In this document: positions 11,216 to 22,737 of the stretch, piece by piece
How positions within the stretch are numbered: the first letter of the stretch is position 1
Layout of the letters: every line of letters begins with the position of its first letter
Assembly (NCBI GenBank): GCA_015501595.1
Contig: JADNRX010000485.1
Coordinates: forward strand, 1-39,071
Origin: Hymenopellis radicata
Taxonomy: Eukaryota; Basidiomycota; Agaricomycetes; Agaricales; Physalacriaceae
Length of the DNA: 39,071 bases
Direction: 5' to 3'
Program-made: the position numbers and the translations under genes
Notes under the pieces: generated by a model
The model's input: only the letters and a program-made list of their open reading frames with translations
Databases searched by the model: none
Told to the model about the DNA's origin: nothing

Positions 11216-11681
11216 CACTTAGCAGCAGCGCAGCGCGATGGTGAACTAACTCGCTAGATTGGAGAGATGAGGGGAGGACATTTCGATATAGTAGGACGTG
11301 CGATTATTTTCCCACGAGAGGAAGTCGCTACTAACCATCATCTCCTTAAACCGAAAGAACTATACAGCGTGTATAACAACACCTAGTGTCTCTCAGAGTG
11401 TGACTTATACTGGTCCGACGGCCTCCATCCCACCTCCATGGTATTCGGACCGGCGGAAGAGCCTCTGCTGATAAAGAACTATCCTGAGGTGAGGCAGCTC
11501 TCCATTTTCATCATCCACTGAACCTGGATATGTTCTCTCCATTAAGTCATGACCGATACCGATGCCCACATTACAGACGCCCCGTCTCTTATGGCCGAAC
11601 AACGCGGCGCCACTCGATTGCCGCACTACGTTAAAAGCAGGAACGAAGGCTCGATGCAGACCTTGACCCCCTTCAATCACT
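11216..11681. other. Intergenic interval before the acyl-CoA ligase
   Basis: Short open frames exist on both strands, but none resembles a known protein or forms a coherent spliced gene. The 3' half should contain the promoter of the ligase starting at 11682. No distinct element was recognised. Confidence 0.4.
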
Positions 11682-14435
11682 ATGTCAAGCAAACAAGAAT
11701 GGAACCCGCGATGCTCGTTGGCCGAGGGTCAGGTCTACTTTGTGTTCAATAACACCGTCGCTGACGAACATCACATAGCGGACAAAATTCTCTGCCGACC
11801 CGGAAGCCTTCTTGAAGTCGAAACGCGCGTTCGCCTTCCTGTTCCTCTCGCAGTTGATATCCTCTGAGCTTCATGCTGTTATAGCTCATCGATGGACGCG
11901 TCCAGAGAGTCTGGAAGAACCTCTGGCCCTCGCTCAGATCACTCTGGCTGTGGGCTGCCAAAGAGCACGCACACAAAACGTGCATCGTCTTCGAGGGCCA
12001 GCGCCTCTCCTACTCGCAGACGTTTTCTCAATCCCTGAAATGTGCTGCGATCTTTCGCGATCTGTACGGAGTGAAGAAAGGTGCGCGCCGCCATCATGCT
12101 GAGGTAAATTGTTTTATCGATATCAACGTCATCACTGGGTCCAGGAGACCGAATTGCTATCTGTTCGCGGAATTACGCAAGCTACTTCACCGTATTCTGG
12201 GCGTGTCGTGAGTCATTTTACGCGTAGTTTCGCGCTCGAATCAAGGCGTGTCTAGATCTCCTTGGGGCTGTATCAGTTCTTGTCAACGCGTATGTGTCAA
12301 CAGTCCGAGACCTCTTCATGTTTTAACAGGGATACGTCGACGTAGACTCCTCCCATTGAATCCCTTGAAGCACTGTTTGGCGCTTGGCGATTGCAAAGTC
12401 ATCATCCTCGATCCCCAGCGCGCCGATCTACTGGAAAACAGTCTAAATGATGTCGCATCGTCGACAGGTCGTTTCATTGTTATTGAGGGCCACGAAGGCA
12501 AAGGACAGTGGCGCGGAATGGACGACCTTTCTTCGCTCATGTCGCGTTATAACGGGAATTCTGATTCTGTAATCATCGCTGATCCAGATGTTGGACCCGA
12601 GGACGACGCTACTATCATATTTACGTCGGGCACCACGGGATTACCCAGTGAGTCGGATACCTTTCGACTTTGGACGATATATCAACTAAACTGTTGGTTA
12701 GAGGGCGTGTTGAGCTCACAGAGGGCGTTCTTGACGAACATCTTCAATGCAAGTTCCGCCTTTATCCTCTAGATACGAAGCGTTAACATAGTTGACAGGT
12801 CGCAGCTAGCTCCGGGCGAGATGCTATTCGACGTGGAGACCCGTTTCCACCTCCACCTCCTGCAGAGGGATCGCCCCAGCGTGCTGCACTTCTATCGACG
12901 CCATTATTCCATGTCACGGCCACTGCTGTCATGGTTGGTCTTCTGTATTTCAATGATTATGTCTCGCCTCTGACATTACTATTAGTTGAACGCAACGTTC
13001 TTGGGATTCAAGATTGTGTCATTGCGCAAGTGGGATGGCAAAGAAGGTACACCAGGTCTTCACCGCGTCTTCGTTGCATGTCTAATTTTTCGATCGATTT
13101 AGCTCTCAGGTACTTGGGGCCGCCCATTACACTCTGCTAAAGTTCTAATTCGAAGACAGACTTATTCGTGAAGAGAATGTTGTCCTTCTTGGCGCGTACG
13201 TGTACAATCCAGCTTCGAATGTTCATGTTATCTACGAAAACATTGCAGTGTTCCATCCGTGATTAGAGACCTGGCTGAATTCCATTCACCGGAGGAGCAG
13301 ACGCCAATTGAAGTAATCATATACGGTGGCGCACCGGTTGCGGAGCCCTTACTCGACAAGGCACGAAAAGCATTCACCACTGCTTCCATGTATGTCTCTA
13401 TCATCAAAAGACTACCACGTCCATGCTCACATCCTCCTGAAGCGGCCAAGGCTATGGACTCACCGAAAGCAATGCAGGTTCCGTTGGTTTCGGTGCGTGT
13501 TGCGGCATTCTGTGAACAACGTGTGTTTGCTCAATAATACTTCTCTCTAGCCGGGAAGGACTTTGAGTCTCGACCCACGAGCGCGTACGTCTTTCTCACC
13601 AACTCAAACATCAGTGAGAACTAAAACGTTCTACTACCTCCCCAGAGGAACAGCGCTACCCACAAACGATGTCATGATAGTGAAGGACGGCGTGCGAGTC
13701 CCTTCCAACGCCGTCGGAGAAGTCTGGCTTCGCGGATCCAACATCATGAAAGGCTATTGGCGCGACCCAGGTGAGCCATTCAGCCCCGTCAGGGAGTCTC
13801 TCACCCAGAACGCTCAATAACCCAGACGCCACCGACGCGGTCCTCACCAAAGACGGCTGGCTCAAAACCGGCGACCTAGGATACATAGACGACGAAGGCT
13901 TCGTCTACATCAAAGACAGAATCAAGGACATCATCATACGCGGCGGCGAGAACATTGCAAGTCGGCTTCCCCCCGTCGAATCCGTGCCCTCTGACGCCCG
14001 GTGTAGCCTTCCGTTACGGTAGAAAACGCGCTGTATAAAGACCCCGGAGTGTCTGAAGCCGCTGCCGTCGGTGTTCCCGACGAGCGTCTCGGGGAGCTGG
14101 TCACGGCCCTGGTCACTGTGAAGCCTGGATATGAGAGGCTTGTCACCGAGGCAAGCCTGCTGGCGTTGGCGCGCGCAAGGTCTGTGTCTGTATTGTTCGT
14201 CATCTTTGCACGATGGTTAAGTTATTTGCAGCCTACCGCGATTCGCGGTTCCCGTGATGATCCTCATCCAGAAAGATGACTTTGGTGAGTCACGGACAGG
14301 CGAAGAGGTAATGCTGACAGCGTTGCAGAGCACACACAGTCTGGCAAGGTCATGAAGAAGAACTTGAGAGCAATCGCAAAGGAGGAGTGGTCGAAGCGAC
14401 GTGCACAAATGCATGTTAGGGACACGAAGCTATAG
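11682..14435 (+). CDS. Acyl-CoA ligase, AMP-forming (ANL superfamily)
   Basis: The enzyme activates a carboxylic acid as acyl-AMP and transfers it to CoA; the acid is unknown. Nineteen exons join in phase to 596 residues: 11682-11727, 11779-11828, 11885-12080, 12145-12207, 12256-12289, 12346-12647, 12702-12748, 12799-12933, 12986-13046, 13103-13109, 13160-13195, 13249-13389, 13443-13492, 13551-13584, 13646-13770, 13826-13956, 14007-14179, 14232-14284, 14329-14435. Core motifs appear in order: [15 protein letters not shown] (P-loop), [40 protein letters not shown], and near the end GKVMKK with the catalytic lysine. Introns after exons 7 and 16 start with GC rather than GT, and exon 10 is only 7 nt. 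No frameshift is needed. It fits the basidiomycete family of 4-coumarate-CoA-ligase/fatty-acyl-CoA-synthetase-like proteins, soluble or peroxisomal; I see no clear C-terminal SKL. Confidence 0.92.
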
Positions 14436-14731
14436 ATTAAGTACACTTGCTTAATTCCAAGATCTGGAATACGGACATAAGTAGCGCATGAGCTGTTTGA
14501 ATCAATAGGTAGAACGTCGGTTACGTCCACTGACATGATGTCGAGTGAAAGACACTGTAGCTTCAGTCCATGGCAGCGAAGCAAACTTTGAAAGACGTTC
14601 CAACTTCCAACCACAAGTATTGAGTCGTGCAGACACGACAATTACTTCAATTATAACATCTAACAGCAGGATAGCATGGCGGAATAGGATGTCGCGATCT
14701 AAGGGATACACGAGTGGGAAACAAGACGCGC

Positions 14732-17065
14732 CTACCGCTCCAACACAGCCCTCTCCGTATCCGCAAACGTCATCGGTCTAAACGGCCCCTTATGACGGCT
14801 CGGAGCAGGCGTATCAATTTCAGTCAACCGACTCCCCAGCGTCGACACAAAAGAGCTCGAGCCCGGCGGCACAAGCGCCCTGCGCTTCATCTCCAACGTT
14901 GCGCGCGCTTTCTCCTCCTCCGGAATCGCCTGGTGTTGTATCTCTTTCAGGGCCTTGCCCGCCTGAATGGCTTCCGCTTTTAGCCTCTCCCGACGCCGCG
15001 CCTCCTCTACCTCCTCCTGCAAACGCATCATCTCGTCCCACTCCTTCACTTCCTGCAGGTTTAATTCCTGGGCTGTGCTCTCCGCTTTGGGGGCTCGAGG
15101 TATGACGGACCTGCCGAAAGGTTTAGTGTCCACATACTTCTCCGCCGTCGTCGTGTGCACAATCGCCGAGTCTGTATGTGGCGTTGCGGGTCGCTGTATT
15201 AGTATTCATTAGATGCCACCCAACTTCAATGCCGCTCTGTAACTCACCTCGCCTATCCGCTCCGTTATAGTCTCCACCGTCACTGGATCTTCTTGAACGT
15301 CCCCGCTCTTCGATTCATTTGGTGGCGCATCCCGCTCCCCGAACTGCAACTTCTGCTTCCGCTCAGTCAAGTTAGCCTCCATTTCCTTGAGTGCCCGCTG
15401 CCACTGAGTTGATTCCTGTTTAGATGTCGCCGGGCGACGAGGTTCTGTAGACCGTCCGTAATCCGGTGCTGCAGTCCGTGCGTAATACTTGTCTACTGTC
15501 GTTGTTTGTGGTATTTGCGGGGGCAGGTCCCGATGTGGTGGCTTTTCTGATCTACCGAAAACATGGAGCTCATCGGAAGGCGATGCAACTTTAACAGGTG
15601 GCACCCGTGGATATTTGGGTGATTCCTAAGAGAGCAGGATCAGCGCCGCCCCATGCCCACCAACAAAAGCGTGCCCTACTTGGCCTTTTCCTGCTTTTCT
15701 ATGTAAGTCAAGTTCTTTTTTCCATCCATTTAGGGCAATCTCCCTTTTCATGCGTGAGAAGCCCTGCGATTTCAGTCAAAAGCAATCCTACTCAAAGAAC
15801 AAGAGGCATACGATAGGTGCCCACTTGGGCCTGCTCTTTAGAACAGCTGTCAACGAAGGCTTGACGTATTTCTTCGAGGGTGACGACTGAGCGGAAGATT
15901 ACAAGTATGTTCACCTCGTCATCAAAAAGAATTACCTCTTCCTTTTGGGGAACCTTGTCCTTGTCGTGAAAGAAAACAAGCCCGTCCTGGACATTAATTA
16001 GATCTGCAATATAAGACAGTGAACCTAAGCCTGCCTCAAGGTAGCCGTAGCCTGCCGGTCTTGTAGCCAAGGGGTTGAAAGACGGTCGAGCCGGTTCGGT
16101 ACTGACTGGAGCAAGTGCTCCTGGCGCTCTTCGAGACTCGGATTTCATGTAAGGCGATCTTGGAAGAGATGTTTCCGTTTGAGAATTAGGCCACATTTCT
16201 CTCGCAGAGGTGTAGTGGCGTCGCTGACCAGCCGGCGACCGTTGGTATGTAGAACGGAAGCGCTCGTGACCAGGGGCCTGCGACAGAGTACGCAAGAGGG
16301 GAGACGATGAGCCACTAGCACCCGCGTTTGACGGCTGATGCGCGCTTCGAGTAAATGGCGGTTTGTCTCTACGATCATAGAGAAAATCACGCGGCGGACC
16401 GCGCTTTTCTCCACGCGAAGACGATCCCCCACGCCGCGGACCCATCGTTTCTCTCAAATCCTCAGCCCGCGTGTCGAACATCTCGCCGGGAGTCACTTCC
16501 GGAAATGGGGTGAGGGCAGCTCCGGGAACAAGACGCCATCGAAATTCCTCTTTGTCCGCAACGTCTGTCGCCATGTTCTCGTGAATTTTGCGTTTTTTGG
16601 AGTGGATAGTGTCGATTCTGTTCCCATTCTCGTCGACCTTCCCTCGGATGATACGGATCAGCTCGACTTGCCCTTTGCTTTCCATTTCCGCGAGCACAAC
16701 GCTTTTGAGATATTGGCCCGAGCGTATGGGGTGTGTTGGGTGTGGCGGCTGTATGTAGAGGCGTGGCGAGTTGGAATTGGGCTGGTGGTTAGCGGCCGGC
16801 GGGATAAGATGGTCGGGGAGTTTGTCGTCGGGGAAGCGGTCCATGATCTTCTGAAACATCACCGGAGTGCGTAGACCGAATTTTTCGGCGGACTCTTCCT
16901 TGAGGACCTCCACCACCAGCTTGCGGGCCTGTTCCGTCGCCCAGAAAATGTACGATTTGGCCCGCGTTGGGTCCTCCCTGACCAGAGTTGACACTCTGCG
17001 CTGCAACAAGCATCAGAGAAGGAATAAAACGCGTCAAACTGGCCCACCATTGCTGCCACCAGCAT
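14732..17065 (-). CDS. Protein of unknown function with coiled-coil C-terminus
   Basis: I do not recognise this protein. Four exons (17065-17048, 17000-15825, 15625-15248, 15193-14732) join in phase to 677 residues. The N-terminal ~120 residues (RRVSTLVREDPTRAKSYIFW onward) look folded and charged. The next ~200 are low-complexity, rich in Arg, Ser, Pro and Gly, suggesting disorder. A short ordered patch follows (YLEAGLGSLSYIADLINVQD ... ILFDDEVNILVIFRSV). The C-terminal part has a predicted coiled coil of Glu/Arg-rich heptads (EEVEEARRRERLKAEAIQAG). No signal peptide or membrane helix is visible. The 18-nt first exon and the 199-bp second intron are the least sure parts. It converges with the acyl-CoA ligase, with about 300 bp between the stops. 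Confidence 0.7.
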
Positions 17066-18600
17066 AGTTGTCGTCGTTCAGTGCAAGACCATATGTGGCT
17101 GTGCTCAAATTCGGACAACGGACCGAGATCAGCTCCAGGTTGGCCAACAATGCGGCATGTCACAAACCTTTCTCACTGAACACGAAAAGCAACATCATTA
17201 TGGTCAAGAATCTATATGACGCCTTTCGCGTCGTTGTGAGCAAACACCTTATTTTATTATATTATATGATATAGCCTGATCTACCTTCAAGTTCCCTACC
17301 AAGAATGTCCTGTCGCGTGGGTATACCAGTTGAGAGTTATAGCAAGTCCTTTAGGACTGGACAACATGCCATACGATGCAGCAATGGAGACCGAACTTTC
17401 GAGATGAACAATTCCAGCATCGAGCGATCAACTTTGGGAGTTATGCGCAGTGTGCGCGAAAGCAGGAATCATTGGCAGTTGAACTCGACGTGTCATGTAC
17501 ATTTTCTTCCCCTCCTTCTTCGTGAATGATATATTTTGTCTGATGACAGGGTTTCGAACACGATGTGGAAATGAGGCCTCTAGAGGAACCATCAGGCGGT
17601 AAATGCAGGCGATTCAAATGCAAGCCTGACGGGATGAAGTGAGAGGTGGAAGATGCGGCATAAACGACTCATCGCCAATACAAGTTCAAAGCTCGTCATG
17701 CCCATCTATAATGTGTGGCTGTCAGCGCCGAGTCTGAGGCAAGTGACGAGTAGCCGTGAGTGCAAGTTCTATAAGAAAAAAAAAGATCGGACACAACAAC
17801 ACTGTCTTTAAGTAGACAAAACTGAGGAGAAGCAACGGTTAAATCCAAGTACAATTAAGAGCAAATATCTCACCTTTTCATGGTGTCCGAAAGCCTGCCC
17901 GGGGGGAGGCAACAACGATGCTCAAATCGAAATCTTCCGGCTCGGAGATCTCAACCCAGCAAGGTTTGCCCAGTCGTGGCATGTCGTGAGGCGGCGCAAC
18001 TTGGGCCTTAACAGCATCTTCACAGACTCATCATACGGAGTTATTGTACAGAAACGCAGCAACGCGAGGATCCCACAGAATCCCATATGATCAAAAAGGG
18101 TCAAAATTGTACAAGCCAAATGAGTTTGAGTGGGCTCCTTTATTCCGGGAAAGAAGTCGTTCTGGCGACGACAGTAGACGCTGCCGATGTCGAGGATGTG
18201 TTACCAAGTAAAAGAGGTCGTAAACAAGCTGTGCATGAGTCGACGAAGAGCATGACGGCGGCAAATAAGTGGCATATTGACCTGTTTAGAATAGTCAATC
18301 CGAACTCGTGATGACAAGAGAACACAAAGCTCACCAAAACATAATGGCGGATATACACTTCAAGATAAGTCAGAAATGAGATTCAAACTGAGGCAAACAA
18401 CGTACAAGTTCCCTAGTATGCCCGCCCGGCGAGGACATACCCAAATTTAAAGTATTCGTCTAAGTCGCGTTTGAATAGGTCAAGAAGTCGAATTGATGGT
18501 CAAGAGTCAATCGCAAGGAGAGAATGACGCGGCGTGGAATCATTTCCAAGTCGAAGATGGTGGTGGTTTAAGACGAACCTACTAGGGTGGGGGAAATAAG
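17066..18600. other. Gene-poor interval
   Basis: No open frame here has recognisable similarity, coherent intron phases or length. The sequence is mixed in composition with a short A run near 17778. It separates the left, gene-dense part from the accessory region. The first part should contain the promoter of the minus-strand gene ending at 17065. Confidence 0.45.
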
Positions 18601-18632
18601 TGGAGGTTTTTTACCAAAACACTTATTTACAT

Positions 18633-18702
18633 GTAAATTACAGTAAATTACCTGGTAAATTACATGGCCGGCCGAGGGTCAGATTTCGGGTGGTAATTTA
18701 CC
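18633..18702. repeat. GTAAATTAC repeat cluster with inverted copy
   Basis: Three direct copies of GTAAATTAC start at 18633, 18643 and 18655. The reverse complement GTAATTTAC lies at 18693-18701. The third copy and the inverted one form an 11-bp stem (GGTAAATTAC with GTAATTTACC) around a GC-rich loop of about 30 bp. A CACGTG follows at about 18706. It lies about 135 bp beyond the stop of the minus-strand gene at 18837. Confidence 0.7.
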
Positions 18703-18836
18703 TGTCACGTGCACCCGCCCGGGGCCGCCACCAACCCATTTCCGGATATATATGAGAGGGGGTGGGGCCGACGAGCGGCAGTGCACAAACCTCAGGTTGC
18801 AGTAAATAGGTTTTCGGTATGTAATAGATTGATAGT

Positions 18837-20055
18837 TTACAATAAGATGTCTCTTAACACTGAGCAATTGCGCCGAATACCATCCCAATGAAAACATGAC
18901 TCTGCGTGGATGTGCGATAGGACTTGGCTAACGACGTGCGGATTACCATGATTGATGTCCGTTAACGCGTGTATGGAAGCTTCGAAGTCGGTGTCGTTCC
19001 TAATGAGAGATAAGCACTTGTGTATCGATGTTGGTAGGTCTTACCAGTGCATTAAGGGGCATCTTGCCCAGCGTAAGATAGCGGCATCCACGCAGTAGCT
19101 GTGTTGCATATCGTCATGGCGGAAGTTGCTGTAATGTAGCTTAACCATCCGTGGGATCGGCCATGCGGCCCAGGTGTGGGCTGCATGGGTCGTATGTAGC
19201 CCATTATTGAAGTCTTGTACCCAGCAATGTTGATCGCCCACCCGGCGGATCTTGCCAAGTTCCAGGGGGACTCGCAGCATTTCTATGCGGCTTTGGATTA
19301 GTCGCCAACCACGCTGTTCGTACTTGCGACGTGCTATGTGGTCATGGATGCGACGTCCATTTGTGGGAACGTTTACATTTAGTTGACAAGTCAGGCGGGG
19401 ATAGAGTGAAATGGCGCGGGATGCTTCGATGATGTTTTCGACGACAGCTATGACATTATTTAGAATTGTGTATTTTAGCAGTTTGGTGCGAGTACGCACT
19501 GGAATGAAATTCAAGAACTGTTCCAATAGGTGAGTGCATGGATACGATTATTTGAACTTCGGCGCCTCGTGGGTTTTGGAAATCAAAGACATCGAGGATG
19601 GATGGTTTAATGTAGGGTCGGATGTGATTGGGGTTTCGCAAATTGTTGGTTGAGAGGGAGTTAAGAGTCTGGTTCGTTCTGGGAACGAGGTGATATGACC
19701 ACAGTTGCAGAAAGATGGCGACAGGCATGGCACCTTCGGTTGTTGTGATTATGTCTAAGTCACGAATTTGGTGGAACGCTCGACTGAAGTAAGCGAGGGC
19801 GCCTGATCCGGACAATATGGAGCCCGTGCTATGTAGCATCTGCAAGAACATGGGAGTTGCATCACGATTGAAGAAGCGCTCGAGTACAAGTGGAAGGGAC
19901 GGGCGTATGGCGAGTTGGTGGTTCACCATGCGGTTGGTGATGTGGCAACACCGTGCGAAGATGTGGAGGTCATACAGGGTGAGCAGGGAAATGATGTGGG
20001 TGGGAAAGATCGCAGTCCTATAGTTATGTTGAATAAGTTGAAAGATGAGGAACAT
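18837..20055 (-). CDS. Orphan-family protein with nucleotidyltransferase-like GS...DLD motif (copy 1)
   Basis: Three exons (20055-19500, 19447-19045, 18999-18837) join in phase to 373 residues. The central motif is SGSGALAYFSRAFHQIRDLD, that is GS, about 13 residues, then DLD, the metal-binding signature of the polymerase-beta-like nucleotidyltransferase fold. Downstream a second region (ILDVFDFQNPRGAEVQIIVS) could supply the third acidic strand. The C-terminal half carries RRKYEQRGWRLI and RRVGDQHCWV, both shared with the divergent paralogue at 20223. I know similar proteins as large lineage-specific families in Agaricomycetes without assigned function. The catalytic role is inference; the substrate is unknown. 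The N-terminal start (MFLIFQLI) is uncertain. Confidence 0.75.
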
Positions 20056-20222
20056 TTGCAGCAGTATTTACCAGAATTCATCGTTTTCTTCAGTAAGGGG
20101 GGGGAAAGCCATTTTTTTAGGGAGTCGAACGAAGCTGGATTGATATGGAGGTTATGGATCAGCGGAAGCGTCATCAACTATGACCTTTACTAGCCACTCA
20201 CTTCCGACCCTAAACAATCTGA
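20056..20222. promoter_or_regulatory. Bidirectional promoter between the paralogous pair
   Basis: Only 167 bp separate the two start codons, which face away from each other, so any promoters must overlap here. A G8 run (about 20099-20106) and a T7 run lie inside. No TATA box or known factor site is convincing. Confidence 0.4.
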
Positions 20223-21574
20223 ATGTCGCTGTCTGTCAAAAGTCTGACCAAGTATGTGACTCTGAACTCAACTGATCAGTCTAGAAATGCCTGTCTGTCA
20301 GTAGTTTCGTCTTTGAACTATATGAACACTCCAAAATCGTCTAGATCGATGTTTTCTTCTATCATGGCCAGACTTTCTTTAGTCAACATGATGCTCCTAC
20401 TGTTGGGATTGCAGCTAGTGATGCTCGCGTCACCGCTGGTAGCCCTTGACAGTGTTTACACCAGCGCCGCTCTCTGGTAGGTGACGTTAATTTATTCACA
20501 TGAATCGGTGCTTATATTGGCGTAGGGGTGATGTTATGAATCAGCATATTCTCCCTCGCCTTAATTTATACGAAATCCAGAAGTTCACCCTCTGCAATAA
20601 GATGGTAGAGCACGTCTGTAACGACTATCTGGGACGACGACATAGTAACCCATTCAACGTTATGATCGCTCCCTTCATAGCGCTAACGGATGCACGCGCT
20701 TTTCGACAGCTACTTTCAGATACCAATGCCGTCGTATCCGGCTCCTCAGCTTTGGCGTTTTTCAATATTGGCAGCTTTGTCGGCGCTGACCTGGACATCT
20801 ATGCGGAGTTCGCGTCCGTCTTTCTCATTGGATCCTTTTTCATCGCCAGAGGATATCAGTTCGTACCCCATAAGCTCCAGCACTTTCAGTTCGCCAGCCT
20901 GGCATCATTCGGCTCGACGGACGATTATCCCGGAGACGACAGCTTGGTCTATTTATCATCCTCCATCGTAGACGTCTTCACGTTTATGACTCATACGGGA
21001 AAGAAGGTGCAAGTAATCGCCTCACGTCTAAGCTTCATGCACACTATCTTATCCTTCCACTCGGGTGAGTAAGCTTTTATCGTCGACCACCGAGCTAACG
21101 GGGCTTGTTCCAGCATTGGTGATGAATTTCGTTACCGCCACCCATGCTGTTTGCCTTTATCCCTTCCTGTCCTTCATTCGACATGTCAATGCCCGTGCCT
21201 CAAACAATGGCCCTAGAGAAATCGCCGCACACGCAAAGTATGCCTCCCGAGGATGGCCATTGCTCGATCATCGGGCTTCCCTCTTCCTCTCAGGGCTTTA
21301 TTTAGGCACCGTCCGAATGGTAGGCGACCAACATTGTTGGGTTCACCGCCATAACAGTGAACCCTCTACAGCGATCGCCAAGTTGGATCAACACAGCTGG
21401 AGCCTTAGATGTCTGCCTGATGCCGCAGCATTTGCGATGAAGTATACGATCCTACGCCGGCCCAGCCTCGAAATCGAATATTGTTGCGACACCTCATTGG
21501 CATCTTGGGTGCGATTCCTCGGACCATCCGTGTGCGTACTCTGCTTTGACCATCTATATTATTTAAAAGCATAG
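20223..21574 (+). CDS. Orphan-family protein with nucleotidyltransferase-like GS...DLD motif (copy 2)
   Basis: Three exons (20223-20476, 20526-21064, 21114-21574) join in phase to 417 residues. This copy has an N-terminal extension of about 85 residues ending in a hydrophobic segment (MMLLLLGLQLVMLASPLVAL), possibly a signal anchor, which copy 1 lacks in that form. The motif SGSSALAFFNIGSFVGADLD is followed by IYAEF. Downstream are SSSIVDVFTFMTHTGKKVQV, then LSFHSALVMNFVTATHAVCL and RMVGDQHCWV, each matching copy 1 in order. The divergence from copy 1 is large at protein level, so the duplication is old. A nucleotidyltransferase fold is inferred from the motif; activity is not shown. Confidence 0.75.
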
Positions 21575-21614
21575 CAGAACAACGTTACGACTGGAAACGG
21601 TGGTACAATTGGTT

Positions 21615-21875
21615 TTACGCGGTGATATCAATCATATCATGCTTCGACATGTGCTGGGAAGAATTCGCGCCCACACGCATACCAAAGTTTGCCGCCAGTC
21701 CGTGCATCGACGAGTCTGCCATGTTGTTAATCTTATGCTGCAGAGCGTCGGTTTGGAAGATCTGGGTGATTAGCTGTAGGTGAATGAGGAGCTGAGAAGA
21801 AGAAAGGTTTTGTAGCACTGAGAACTGAGGGGACAGCCGCAATCGCAAGAAACACGCAACTGTACTTATATTCAT
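21615..21875 (-). CDS. Small ORF of unknown function
   Basis: An 86-residue frame starts at an ATG (MNISTVACFLRLRLSPQFSV) and ends MSKHDMIDITA. The first half is rich in Leu and Ser, and the second looks like a soluble helix (DALQHKINNMADSSMHGLAA). Nothing in it is recognised. It lies tail to tail with copy 2 of the preceding family. It could be a chance frame or the tail of a spliced gene. Confidence 0.25.
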   Translation of the reverse strand: MNISTVACFLRLRLSPQFSVLQNLSSSQLLIHLQLITQIFQTDALQHKINNMADSSMHGLAANFGMRVGANSSQHMSKHDMIDITA

Positions 21876-22035
21876 TTCAGGCGTAAACGCCGAAGTTCAT
21901 GCGTTGTATTGTATGCTACAAATGTACTACCATCTGTACTCTCACGGCTCCTCGACGACTTGATGTAAACATCCCTTAGAGTCTTCTTGTGAGCGGTGCT
22001 TAGATTTAATTCATCATATTGTGCGTGTCACCTAC

Positions 22036-22200
22036 GTTGGTGACTGGCGGGTGCCGCGGGTGATTGGGTTTGAACTCGTACCCTTACCCGTGGTTGACGC
22101 GCACTCACTATACAGGTACGGGTCACTCGTGATATTCGCCCTCGGGATGTGATGGGTGTATGGGTTACCCTCATCCTGTTCGCCCATCACTGCACTCAAT
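22036..22200. repeat. CGGGT/ACCCG-rich dispersed repeat, copy A
   Basis: The stretch is dense in CGGGT and ACCCG words. On the minus strand it contains CCCGAGGGCGAATATCAC, nearly identical to CCGAGGGTGAATATCCC in the copy at about 25320, in opposite orientation. It has no coding potential that I can see. Confidence 0.55.
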
Positions 22201-22737
22201 GACATGCTATGCCCGCCGTGTCCGAAGTCGCGACTCCGCTAGAGTATCGGCCTACCTCGCCAGTATTGATGTTCATACCAAGTACCTGCACCACACTCGG
22301 TAGATGTTTTCAGGCCCGTTGGCGACCCCCGAGCAATTGCGCGGGGGCTACCAGCGTGCATGAGAGTCACGAGTATGGTGATCGTCGAGGTTGACAAGAA
22401 AACATGAGAAAATTTCTCCCAACTGCAATACGGAGCAGCGTTAAGTCGTTGTAGTCATCTTAACGCGTCGTTAAGTGCCTGAACAAAGCATGGAGACCCT
22501 AAGATGATCGTTGCTGAGCCGTCAATGCCGAGGCCTATGATCATGGCCCTAGCAGTCGACCGCCTAGAGGTCTATCCACTGGTCGTAAGAGGATTGCAAG
22601 GGTACGCGTATGGTATAGTCCGGCCAACAATGATAACTGTGAGAGTCAGGACAACGAGAGCGTGGAAATGGTGTTACGAGAAACGTCGCCGACGAAAGTA
22701 GAGTAGAGAAGACTTGCTTGCACCATGAGATATGATG

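Noticed and set aside
12061..12150. Apparent frameshift in the acyl-CoA ligase after GVKKG
   Set aside because: An intron from GTGCGC at 12081 to the AG at 12144 joins KG to [14 protein letters not shown] in phase, so the gene is intact.
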